The notes under the pieces: generated by a model | Told to the model about the DNA's origin: nothing | The model's database searches: none | Seen by the model: the letters and a program-made list of their open reading frames with translations, nothing else | Assembly: GCA_022614705.1 (NCBI GenBank) | Contig: JAKEIB010000395.1 | Span: 1-8,448 of the forward strand | Length of the DNA stretch: 8,448 nt | Direction: 5' to 3' | Source of the DNA: Planctomycetota bacterium | Lineage (GTDB): Bacteria; Planctomycetota; Planctomycetia; Pirellulales; Lacipirellulaceae | Translations under genes and position numbers: made by a program | Part shown: positions 1 to 6,290 of the stretch, piece after piece | Numbering within the stretch: position 1 is the stretch's first letter | Layout: every line of letters starts with the position of its first letter

Positions 1-285
1 AGCACCGAAGACGAAGTGACGATCGCTCGCATGGACGAAGTGGTTCAGTTCCTAGTCGAGAAGAAAATCAAGGCGGTGTTCGTCGAGTCGGCCGCGGCCC
101 CACAAATCGTGGAAGCCTTGATCGAGCCGTGTCGCAAGGCGGGACACGAAGTCAAAATCGGCCCGAAGGAGGGCGAGGAGTTTGTCCTGTATGCCGACGC
201 ACTCGGCCCGGTGGGCTCCGGCGCCGACAACTACCTCGGCATGATCAAAGCCAACGTCGACACGATCGTGTCCGCGTTGAAGTAA
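1..285 (+). CDS. Metal ABC transporter substrate-binding protein, C-terminal part (5' end outside window)
   Basis: This is the C-terminal 94 residues of a periplasmic or lipid-anchored metal-binding protein of the TroA/PsaA/MntA (cluster 9) family, which captures Mn, Zn or Fe and hands it to the permease. The frame is open from base 1 (reading STEDEVTIARMDEVV) to TAA at 283-285, so the gene starts upstream of the window; the GTG at 16 is internal. Family hallmarks are the STEDE segment, the KIKAVFVES strand, and the terminal pattern LYADALG...YLGMIKANVDTI. The Asp of YADALG (codon 196-198) sits where this family places its last metal ligand (Asp280 in PsaA). A few extra residues (around KEGEEFV) precede that Asp, where related proteins usually have a short GGELYSDAMG turn. 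It heads the import operon. The exact metal cannot be decided from this fragment. Confidence 0.9.
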   Translation, partial: STEDEVTIARMDEVVQFLVEKKIKAVFVESAAAPQIVEALIEPCRKAGHEVKIGPKEGEEFVLYADALGPVGSGADNYLGMIKANVDTIVSALK

Positions 286-378
286 CAATGCGCGTAACCC
301 AGAACGATGCGCACCCTTAGCGTCGGCCGCCAGAGTTTACTCGCTGCGGCGAGCCGAATGTGCCACGAAGAACGCCCG

Positions 379-1191
379 ATGATCGCCCAATCTCAGACTT
401 CAGCGCAACCCGCACATGCCACCTCGCATCCGCCCGCGCTCGAAATCCACGATATGACCGTGGCCTACCACCGTAAGCCGGTCCTCTGGGACATCGACCT
501 CACCATTCCGGAAGGCAACCTGGTCGGCGTCGTCGGCCCCAACGGCGCCGGCAAAACGACGCTCATCAAAGCCGTGCTCGGCCTCGTACCGCTCGCCAGT
601 GGAAAAGTGGAAATCTACGGACGCCCCTATGAAGACCAGCGGAAGATCATCGGCTACGTGCCGCAGCGCGAGAGTGTCGATTGGGATTTCCCGGTCACGG
701 TGCGCGACGTCGTACTCATGGGAACCTACGGCCGCCTCGGCTGGTTCCGCCGCCCCGGCCACGGCGAACGCGAAGTCGCCAATCGCTGCCTCACCCAAGT
801 CGGCATGCGCGATTTCGCGAATCGGCAAATCCGCCAGCTCTCCGGCGGCCAGCAACAACGCGTGTTTCTCGCCCGCGCACTCGCTCAAGACGCCCGCGTG
901 TACTTCATGGACGAGCCGTTCTCCGGCGTCGACGCTGCCACAGAAGCCGCAATTCTCGAACTGCTGCAGGAGCTTCGTTCGGCGCGAAGGACAGTGTTTG
1001 TCGTTCATCATGACCTGCAAACCGTGCGCGGCTATTTCGACTACGTGATCCTGCTCAATATGCGTCTGGTGGCCTCCGGCCCCACCGAAACGACTTTTAC
1101 GCCCGCCAACTTGCATAAGACCTACGGCGGCCGGCTTACGATCCTCGACGAAGCGGCCGAAGCCGTGCGACAACGGCAACCGATTCGATGA
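379..1191 (+). CDS. mntB: Manganese/zinc/iron-type ABC transporter ATP-binding protein
   Basis: This is the cytoplasmic ATPase that powers the metal importer encoded around it, 270 residues from the ATG at 379. All ABC motifs are visible: Walker A GPNGAGKTT (53-61), Q-loop Gln96 in YVPQRESVDWDFP, signature LSGGQ (154-158), Walker B VYFMDE (Asp178, Glu179), and H-loop His211 in VVHHD. The segment QRESVDWDFPVTVRDVVLMG is typical of the MntB/ZnuC-like cluster 9 ATPases. The frame stays open upstream to an ATG at 307 and another at 358, but those 24 residues look non-conserved. The ATG at 379 has a GAAG stretch upstream and fits the normal N-terminus ahead of the first conserved strand (LEIHDMTVAY). 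It follows the binding-protein gene by 93 bp and overlaps the first permease by 4 bp (ATGA), so translational coupling is likely. The symbol is by family resemblance; metal specificity is not proven. Confidence 0.93.
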   Translation: MIAQSQTSAQPAHATSHPPALEIHDMTVAYHRKPVLWDIDLTIPEGNLVGVVGPNGAGKTTLIKAVLGLVPLASGKVEIYGRPYEDQRKIIGYVPQRESVDWDFPVTVRDVVLMGTYGRLGWFRRPGHGEREVANRCLTQVGMRDFANRQIRQLSGGQQQRVFLARALAQDARVYFMDEPFSGVDAATEAAILELLQELRSARRTVFVVHHDLQTVRGYFDYVILLNMRLVASGPTETTFTPANLHKTYGGRLTILDEAAEAVRQRQPIR

Positions 1192-2504
1192 CCGCCCCGT
1201 CCATCACCATGAACGTGATGCTGGGCACCGCGCTTCTGGGCGCGACGGCCGGCACGATCGGCACCTTCGCTGTGTTGCGTCGCCGTGCCCTCGTCGGCGA
1301 CATGCTCTCACACGCCGCGCTGCCGGGCGTCTGCATCGCGTTTCTGATCATGCAGGACCGGAACTTTGTCGGCCTCTCGCTCGGTGCGCTGGCGACCGGA
1401 CTCGTGGGTATTCTCGTGATTGCGATCCTCACGCGCTGGACGCGCACCAAGGAGGACGCCGCCATCGGCATCGTGCTGAGCACCTGGTTCGGCGCCGGAA
1501 TGGTGCTGCTGTCCGTCGCCCAAAGGCAGACCACCGGCTACCCGGCCGGCCTCAAGTCATACCTGCTCGGCGAAGCGGCCGGCATTGGCCGCGGCGACGT
1601 GCAACTGATCGCCCTGGTCGCGCTCATTTGCCTCGCTATCGTCAGCGTGTTGTATAAGGAGTTCAAATTGCTTTCGTTCGATGTCGACTTCGCCACCGCG
1701 CAAGGCTGGCCGACGCTTGTGCTCGACCTCGTGATGATGGGCACGCTGGCCGTGGTGACGATCGTCGGCCTGCCGATCTGCGGCGTGATCCTCATGGCCG
1801 CGCTCATCATTTTGCCCGGCGCGTCGGCCCGATTCTGGACGAACCGCCTGGGTCGGCTGCTCGTGATCGCTGCGATCGCCGGCGCGGCCGCCGGCGTCAT
1901 CGGCACGTTCCTCGGCTCGCCGCTGCCGAAACAGTTGCTCGGTATCGAGCTCTTCGACAACACGAAGTATCCGCCCGGACCGCTGATCGTCCTCACCGCG
2001 GCAACGTTCTTCCTGTTCTCAATGCTCTTCGCCCCGCAGCGCGGCGTCCTGGCGACCGCCGCCGCCGAGTTGCAACTTCGCCAGCGAATTGCCCGCGAGC
2101 ATTTGCTCCGTGCACTGTATGAAATCAGCGAACCCTATTTGCCCGAACGGCCGGCCGTGGCCGAGGCGCAGGTGCTTGCTCAACGCAGTTGGCGCCGCTG
2201 GTGGGTCGATTGGTGGCTCTCGCGACTTCGGAAGCGCGGCCTGATCGAGCGCGTCAACGGCGACGTGCGACTGACGCCCGCCGGCCTCGGCGCGGCGGCC
2301 GAGGTGACACGCACGCACCGCTTGTGGGAAATGTTTCTCGTCGAGAGCGCGGGAATCGCCGCCGATCACGTCGATCGCGACGCCGACGCCGTCGAACACA
2401 TGCTGCCCAAACCATTGATCCGCGAACTCGAAGAACGCCTCGCCGCCGCCGGCCGGCTGCCGATGGTGCCGCAGTCCGTACCGCAATCGCCGCACGACTT
2501 GTGA
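1188..2504 (+). CDS. Metal ABC transporter permease fused to DtxR/MntR-like C-terminal domain (first paralogue)
   Basis: This 438-residue inner-membrane permease belongs to the ABC-3 (MntC/ZnuB/TroC) family. Residues about 8-285 form the hydrophobic permease with repeated membrane spans; typical motifs are RRRALVGDMLSHAALPG (31-47), the YKEFKLLSFD cytoplasmic segment (156-165) that usually contacts the ATPase, and ILPGASARFWTNRLG (208-222). Family members normally stop near 280-300. Here about 150 extra residues follow. Residues 300-370 resemble a winged helix ending in LRKRGLIERVNGDVRLTPAG, and 371-420 resemble the DtxR/MntR metal-binding and dimerisation helices (THRLWEMFLVE, then VDRDADAVEHML). 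By hand alignment, His377, Glu381, Glu403 and His404 match repressor metal ligands, while Asp396 and Asp400 replace DtxR His98 and Cys102. The putative HTH is odd, with five Trp in 335-343. The ATG overlaps the ATPase stop. A role as a cytosolic metal-sensing brake is inference. Confidence 0.92.
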   Translation: MTAPSITMNVMLGTALLGATAGTIGTFAVLRRRALVGDMLSHAALPGVCIAFLIMQDRNFVGLSLGALATGLVGILVIAILTRWTRTKEDAAIGIVLSTWFGAGMVLLSVAQRQTTGYPAGLKSYLLGEAAGIGRGDVQLIALVALICLAIVSVLYKEFKLLSFDVDFATAQGWPTLVLDLVMMGTLAVVTIVGLPICGVILMAALIILPGASARFWTNRLGRLLVIAAIAGAAAGVIGTFLGSPLPKQLLGIELFDNTKYPPGPLIVLTAATFFLFSMLFAPQRGVLATAAAELQLRQRIAREHLLRALYEISEPYLPERPAVAEAQVLAQRSWRRWWVDWWLSRLRKRGLIERVNGDVRLTPAGLGAAAEVTRTHRLWEMFLVESAGIAADHVDRDADAVEHMLPKPLIRELEERLAAAGRLPMVPQSVPQSPHDL

Positions 2505-2528
2505 ACAAAACCAAAACCATGTAGCTGA

Positions 2529-2674
2529 ATTCGCACGAATTTCGAACATGTTTTTGAACAGGAGGAGACAGAGGGAACAGAGAAGAGTGTATTCCTCTGT
2601 TTTCTCTGTCTCCTCCTGTTCAAAAAACAATGTTTGAATATCGGACAAGAATCGAGCGTTGAATTCCTGCGAAT
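2529..2674. repeat. Long hairpin (inverted-repeat) element between the two permease genes
   Basis: The stretch between the permease genes folds back on itself. The core arms 2551-2573 and 2604-2626 are perfect 23-nt reverse complements built on the purine-rich string GAACAGGAGGAGACAGAG. Pairing continues inward with two mismatches to 2582/2595, leaving a 12-nt loop, and imperfectly outward through AACAT/ATGTTTG. A separate outer pair, 2529-2541 and 2662-2674, matches at 12 of 13 positions. The whole is about 146 bp and sits inside what should be one transcript, so it would form a very stable RNA stem. Similar accac/ggag-type palindromes are scattered through planctomycete genomes. It could be a non-autonomous mobile repeat or an attenuator/RNA-processing site. 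Confidence 0.85.
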
Positions 2675-2693
2675 CGTGCCAGAGTCTTTGTAG

Positions 2694-4019
2694 GTGTTTA
2701 TCATCATTGCCCAACTCGACTGGCTCGAGCCATTTGCCTCGCCCGTCGCGCAACGGATCATCCTTGTCGGCGCGCTCACGAATATCGCCTGCGCGCTGGT
2801 GGGCTGCTACCTCGTGCTGCGGCGGATGAGTCTCATGGGCGACGCGATCGCACACGCCGTGCTCCCAGGTCTGGTCCTCGCATTTATTTTTTCCGGCAGC
2901 CTGAACATCGCCCCGCTCTTCCTCGGCGCCGCCGCCGTCGGCCTGCTGACGACGTTTCTCACGCAAACGCTGCATCAATACGGCCGCGTGCCGACCGATG
3001 CCAGCATGGGCGTTGTGTTCACGTCGCTGTTCGCGTTGGGCGTCGTGCTGCTAAAGACATACGTCAGCAAAATCCATTTCGACGTTGATTGCGTGTTCGA
3101 AGGCCTGCTTTATCAGGCCGGCTTCGACACGTTCGAGTTCGCCGGCTATGAGCTGCCCCGCCAACTTCGAACCGTGGTGCCCGTGGTCATCATCAACCTC
3201 GCCGTCATTTTCGTGCTGTGGAAAGAGCTGAAGGTCAGCGCGTTCGATCCGGCGCTCGCGACCTCGATGGGCATCTCCGCCACGCTGATGCACTACCTGC
3301 TGATGATGCTCGTCGCCGTGACGACCGTCGCATCGTTCGAAGTCGTCGGTTCGATCCTCGTCATCGCGATGCTCATCGTGCCGCCCGCCACCGCGCAGCT
3401 TTTGACCAACCGACTCGCGCCGATGATCGCCGTCGCTTGCGTCTTCGCGATCCTCTCGGCCATCCTCGGCTATTGGCTCGCCAGCGAGCAGGTTTGGAAC
3501 GTCGACCCATCCGGCGCGATGGTCGTCGCCGCCGGCGGCATGTACGCGTTGGCCGTGCTGTTCGCTCCGCAATACGGCATCCTCAGCACCCTGATCCGCA
3601 ACCTGCAAACCGCGCTGCGCATCCTTCGCGAAGACTTGCTGCTGATGCTCTACCGCCTCGAAGAAATCGACGCCACGAAGCGCATGCGGCCCGAGGAAGC
3701 CGTGGCTGCCGTCGGCGGCGGCTCCTTGGCGCGCTGGGCGCTGGCCATGCTGCGCCACCGCGGCCGCATCGAAATCCGCGACGGGCGATTGCACATGACC
3801 GACGACGGCCGCTGGCGCGCCGCGCGCCTCGTCCGCGGCCACCGCCTGTGGGAAACCTACTTGGTGAAAAATCTCGGCCTGCAGCCCGATCACGTCCACG
3901 CCCCGGCCGACCGCGTCGAGCACTTCATCCATCAACCGCTGCGAGAGGAGCTGCAAAAAGAACTCGAAGACACCCACCGCGACCCCCATGGTCGCGACAT
4001 TCCAGACCTCAATTCATGA
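2694..4019 (+). CDS. Metal ABC transporter permease fused to DtxR/MntR-like C-terminal domain (second paralogue)
   Basis: This second ABC-3 family permease (441 residues) probably pairs with the first one as a heterodimer on the same ATPase. The membrane part spans about 17-297, with CYLVLRRMSLMGDAIAHAVLPG (38-59), the WKELKVSAFDP coupling segment (176-186) and IVPPATAQLLTNRLAP (228-243). The extension from about 305 to 440 has a winged-helix-like part (MLRHRGRIEIRDGRLHMTDDG, 352-372) and a DtxR-type metal-binding part. His383, Glu387, His402, Asp406, Glu409 and His410 fall at DtxR/MntR ligand positions. It ends with DPHGRDIP, like the conserved (D/C)PHGxPIP close of repressor dimerisation domains. 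The start is GTG at 2694, chosen because TAG lies in frame directly before it and the hydrophobic region begins soon after; only a weak AGAG (2681-2684) serves as RBS. No N-terminal truncation is evident despite the hairpin 20 bp upstream. Confidence 0.92.
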   Translation: MFIIIAQLDWLEPFASPVAQRIILVGALTNIACALVGCYLVLRRMSLMGDAIAHAVLPGLVLAFIFSGSLNIAPLFLGAAAVGLLTTFLTQTLHQYGRVPTDASMGVVFTSLFALGVVLLKTYVSKIHFDVDCVFEGLLYQAGFDTFEFAGYELPRQLRTVVPVVIINLAVIFVLWKELKVSAFDPALATSMGISATLMHYLLMMLVAVTTVASFEVVGSILVIAMLIVPPATAQLLTNRLAPMIAVACVFAILSAILGYWLASEQVWNVDPSGAMVVAAGGMYALAVLFAPQYGILSTLIRNLQTALRILREDLLLMLYRLEEIDATKRMRPEEAVAAVGGGSLARWALAMLRHRGRIEIRDGRLHMTDDGRWRAARLVRGHRLWETYLVKNLGLQPDHVHAPADRVEHFIHQPLREELQKELEDTHRDPHGRDIPDLNS

Positions 4020-4020
4020 T

Positions 4021-4168
4021 TCACCACGGAGTGCACAGAGGACACGGAGGCACTCAAGACAAGGAGAAGGGGAGACAGGGATACAAGGAGAAACGATTTC
4101 ATCAAATCTCCCTGTCTCCCCCTCTCCTTGTTTCCTTGTCTTTTTCCGACTTCGTGCCCTCCGTGGTT
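4021..4168. repeat. Long palindromic repeat between convergent genes; likely bidirectional terminator
   Basis: The gap between the second permease and nfo is almost entirely one inverted repeat. The outer arms are ACCACGGAG (4023-4031) and CTCCGTGGT (4159-4167). The inner arms 4060-4081 and 4109-4130 pair at 21 of 22 positions (core GGGGAGACAGGGA), around a loop region of about 27 nt. It begins 3 bp after the permease stop, and its right edge overlaps the nfo stop codon (4167-4169). The ACCACGGAG...CACAGAGGACACGGAG wording is typical of a palindromic repeat class dispersed in planctomycetes and some other phyla. It shares the GGAGACAG core with the hairpin after the first permease. It could terminate transcription from both sides; no clean T-tract terminator was seen. 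Confidence 0.85.
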
Positions 4169-5021
4169 AATTTACCAATTGCCGCAGCGTGTGCAGGTTG
4201 ATCGCATCCAGGTCCTTCCCTTTTTCCTGGCCTTTCGGCGTTTCGAGATACATCGGCACGTTGCGGAAGCGGCGGTCGTTGAGCAGCAGCCGGAATCCTT
4301 CCTTGCCGATCATCCCCCGGCCAATGTGCGCGTGGCGATCCACGCGCGACCCCAGCGGCTTGACGCTGTCGTTGAGATGAAACGCCCGCACGAGTTTCAC
4401 GCCCACCGTTTTGTCGAGCGCGCGCATCGTCGCCTTGTAATCTTTCTCCGTGCTGATTGGGTAGCCGGCCGCGAAGATGTGACACGTGTCGACGCACACG
4501 CCAAGCCGGTCCGGGTCCTGCACGCCGTCAATCATCGCGGCCAAGTGCTCGAACCGGTTGCCGAGACACGAGCCTTGTCCGGCGGTCGTTTCCAGCAAGC
4601 ACTTTGTTTTGATGCCGCGCGTTTGCCGATGCGTTTCGTCGAGCGCCCGCACGACCGCCGCGATGCCGGCCTGCTCGCTGCTGGTGGTGTACGCTCCCGG
4701 ATGTGTCACGAGATACGGAATCCCCAACCGATCCGCCCGCAGCATTTCCATCACAAAGGAATCGACCGACTTCTTCCACAACGCCGCGTCCGGACTGGCC
4801 AGGTTGATCAAATACGAATCGTGCGCCATCGGGTGCGAAACGCCGAGCTCCGCCAGCCGACCCTGAAACAGCCGCACGTCCTCGTCGGAGAGCTCCTTGG
4901 CCCGCCACTGGTTGTTGTTCTTCGTAAACAGCTGCACGCAATCGCACTTGAGTCGATGCGCAATTTCGACCGACTTGTAATACCCGCCTGCAATCGATTG
5001 ATGAGCGCCGAGAATCGCCAT
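4167..5021 (-). CDS. nfo: Endonuclease IV (AP endonuclease)
   Basis: Nfo is a DNA repair enzyme that cleaves the backbone 5' of abasic sites and trims blocked 3' ends in base excision repair. The protein is 284 residues, nearly the E. coli length (285), and is a complete TIM barrel. All nine metal ligands of the trinuclear zinc centre can be placed: His67 (MAHDSYLINLASP), His107 (VTHPGAY), Glu144 (LLETTAGQG), Asp178 and His181 (VCVDTCHIFAAGYP), His215 (FHLNDS), Asp228 and His230 (DRHAHIGRG), and Glu260 (YLETPKG). The N-terminus GAHQSIAGG matches the family GAHxSxxGG, which fixes the ATG at 5019-5021. There is no strong Shine-Dalgarno. It is transcribed towards the metal-import operon and appears monocistronic; the shared repeat covers its 3' end. 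Zinc or manganese dependence is the only functional link to the neighbouring transporter, and that may be chance. Confidence 0.97.
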   Translation of the reverse strand: MAILGAHQSIAGGYYKSVEIAHRLKCDCVQLFTKNNNQWRAKELSDEDVRLFQGRLAELGVSHPMAHDSYLINLASPDAALWKKSVDSFVMEMLRADRLGIPYLVTHPGAYTTSSEQAGIAAVVRALDETHRQTRGIKTKCLLETTAGQGSCLGNRFEHLAAMIDGVQDPDRLGVCVDTCHIFAAGYPISTEKDYKATMRALDKTVGVKLVRAFHLNDSVKPLGSRVDRHAHIGRGMIGKEGFRLLLNDRRFRNVPMYLETPKGQEKGKDLDAINLHTLRQLVN

Positions 5022-5064
5022 ACACTACGATCATAGCAAGCGATTGAGCCGTCTGGAGGCCAGC

Positions 5065-5142
5065 AAGGAGCCAGGAGCATACAGCATGGAGCCAGGAGCA
5101 AGGAGCATGGAGCAAGAATTCCTGCTCCTAGCTCCGTGCTCC
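5065..5142. repeat. AGGAGC-type short repeats closing in a perfect-centre palindrome
   Basis: The 140-bp gap upstream of nfo holds several copies of AGGAGC or GGAGC with related CATGGAGC units (from AAGGAGCCAGGAGC at about 5065 to GGAGCATGGAGC at 5102-5113). These are followed by the complementary GCTCC series. The last 48 bp (5095-5142) form an uninterrupted palindrome centred on GAATTC, with arms matching at 20 of 24 positions. This is a low-complexity repeat type seen between genes in planctomycetes. It could form a cruciform or a hairpin terminator for the glycosyltransferase gene ending at 5162, though that gene reads away from nfo's start, so the sites may overlap. Confidence 0.7.
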
Positions 5143-5161
5143 GCGAGGTAGTTGCGGATTT

Positions 5162-6052
5162 CTATGCGGCCGCGCGGCCTACCGGCCCAGAAGCGGTTCC
5201 CGTGCGCGATGTCCAGACGCGGTTGGAACGTCCACTTGCCTTGTGCGCCGCGAGGCCGATCTCACATCGAGTTGGTTTTTCCTGACGCAACAAGTAATCT
5301 ACGTTGCTGCCGTCGCTCCACTTCTTTGGTTGCGACGGGTCGGACGGGTGCCACATGTGAAATACATGCGTCGAACCAAGGATGGAGGCAATTCGCACGC
5401 CCGCGGCGCGCAGTCGATCGGCTAAGTCGTCGTCCTCGCAACCCCATCCGACGAAGCGCTCGTCGAAGCCGTTGATTCGCTCAAGATCGTCCCTCCATAC
5501 CGCGATGTTCGAACCTGTCAGCTTTGGTTTTTTCTGGTGACCGACCACCTGATAAAGCCGGTCTTTGATCCATCGCCGATGGAGGCGTTGACGTTCGCTA
5601 CGTGGAACCCAACCGAGATACGCGCCGGAAGTAACGACTGATTCGTCAATCCGCAATGTGGATTGTGCGTCCAGATGAAGGCAGTCGCCTGACCGGGCAA
5701 AACTGGGACGCCGCATCTTCAAGTGTTGAAACAAATGGTTTGGCGGAAAGAGACAGTCTCCATCGGAAAAGAGTAGGTAAGGCGCGCTGCTTACCAACGC
5801 ACCTTCATTGCGAGAGCGCGCCAGGTGAAATCCGCGATGTTCATGGGTTGTGAAGCCCACGGGAAAGTTGGCGGACTCTGCAAAGCGGCGCACGACGTCC
5901 TCTGTGTGGTCGGTTGACCCGTCATCCGTGACCACGACCTCATATTCCCCTTCCACGCCAAGTTGCAGGCCCAATGACAGCAGCGAGCGATAAAGATGGT
6001 CCGGGCGCTGATAGGTCGAGAGAATGACGGCGATCTGCGGACGAAATGCCAT
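5162..6052 (-). CDS. Family 2 glycosyltransferase with galactosyltransferase-type C-terminal motif
   Basis: This 296-residue cytoplasmic enzyme transfers a sugar from a nucleotide-sugar to a growing glycan. It is a GT-A fold of the GT2 type: the N-terminus (IAVILSTYQRPDHL, 7-20), the nucleotide-binding DDGS (43-46), and the metal-binding DxD in FSDGDC (95-100; Asp97, Asp99). The second half shows the Glyco_transf_7C-like pattern GSNIAVWR (180-187) and GFDERFVGWGCEDDDLADRL (195-214), where Glu206/Asp207 are likely catalytic, then HVFHMWHP (229-236). This arrangement is shared with chondroitin-polymerase-like and beta-galactosyl/GalNAc transferases. The ATG at 6050-6052 is supported by an AGGAG 6 nt upstream. 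The last ~20 residues are Arg/Ala-rich and look like unstructured read-out. No membrane span or signal peptide is seen. Donor and acceptor cannot be deduced. Confidence 0.92.
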   Translation of the reverse strand: MAFRPQIAVILSTYQRPDHLYRSLLSLGLQLGVEGEYEVVVTDDGSTDHTEDVVRRFAESANFPVGFTTHEHRGFHLARSRNEGALVSSAPYLLFSDGDCLFPPNHLFQHLKMRRPSFARSGDCLHLDAQSTLRIDESVVTSGAYLGWVPRSERQRLHRRWIKDRLYQVVGHQKKPKLTGSNIAVWRDDLERINGFDERFVGWGCEDDDLADRLRAAGVRIASILGSTHVFHMWHPSDPSQPKKWSDGSNVDYLLRQEKPTRCEIGLAAHKASGRSNRVWTSRTGTASGPVGRAAA

Positions 6053-6290
6053 GGCCGGCTCCTGTTCGATTGCTGGATTTCGTCTGCAGGGAGTATTAGA
6101 TCAGGCGGCGCCGGCAAGAAGTTGCAGTCTTGGCTGGACGCGGCAATAAACTCATGTGGTAAGGTCCGTGTGTCATGCTTTATCGACCAAGCAAGACTAC
6201 AAGTTGCAAAAACGCCAACTAGCCGGTGAAACTTGTGCTGCCACGGCACTTGCTTGCTAGCAGTGGCCGTAGCGCGGATGCACCACGCCG
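6053..6290. other. Intergenic stretch between the two glycosyltransferase genes
   Basis: These 238 bp hold no convincing gene. Apart from the Shine-Dalgarno at 6059-6063, the only structure seen is a weak inverted repeat: 6120-6136 (GTTGCAGTCTTGGCTGG) matches the reverse complement of 6187-6203 at 13 of 17 positions. The composition is less GC-rich than the flanking genes, which fits a promoter region for the gene ending at 5162. No clear -35/-10 pair could be assigned. Confidence 0.4.
6059..6063 (-). promoter_or_regulatory. Shine-Dalgarno AGGAG of the glycosyltransferase
   Basis: Read on the - strand, AGGAG lies 6 nt before the ATG at 6052. It is the clearest ribosome-binding site in the window and fixes that start. 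Confidence 0.75.

Noticed and set aside
307..378. N-terminal extension of the ATPase
   Set aside because: The 24 residues do not resemble family N-termini and the ATG at 379 is better placed.
400..1179. 259-codon - strand frame opposite the ATPase
   Set aside because: The + strand has all ABC motifs, and this frame has no recognisable domain.
2694..2720. Second permease truncated at its N-terminus by the repeat
   Set aside because: The GTG start still precedes a full first membrane segment and the family motifs are complete, so no loss is visible.
2019..2978. 319-codon - strand open frame spanning the permease junction
   Set aside because: It is antisense to two clear permeases and passes through the hairpin repeat, which generates the EETEKTEE-type low-complexity peptide. 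It has no domain.
4021..4168. CRISPR array or tandem repeat
   Set aside because: The repeats are inverted arms of one palindrome, not regularly spaced direct repeats with spacers.
3218..4201. 327-codon + strand frame
   Set aside because: It is an out-of-frame shadow of the second permease with extreme Arg/Ala/Pro content, ending in the palindromic repeat.
4128..5036. 302-codon + strand frame opposite nfo
   Set aside because: It is antisense to endonuclease IV, whose ligands are all intact; a high-GC shadow frame.
6187..6230. tRNA or small RNA in the glycosyltransferase gap
   Set aside because: No cloverleaf arms or T-loop sequence were found; only a weak 13/17 inverted repeat is present.
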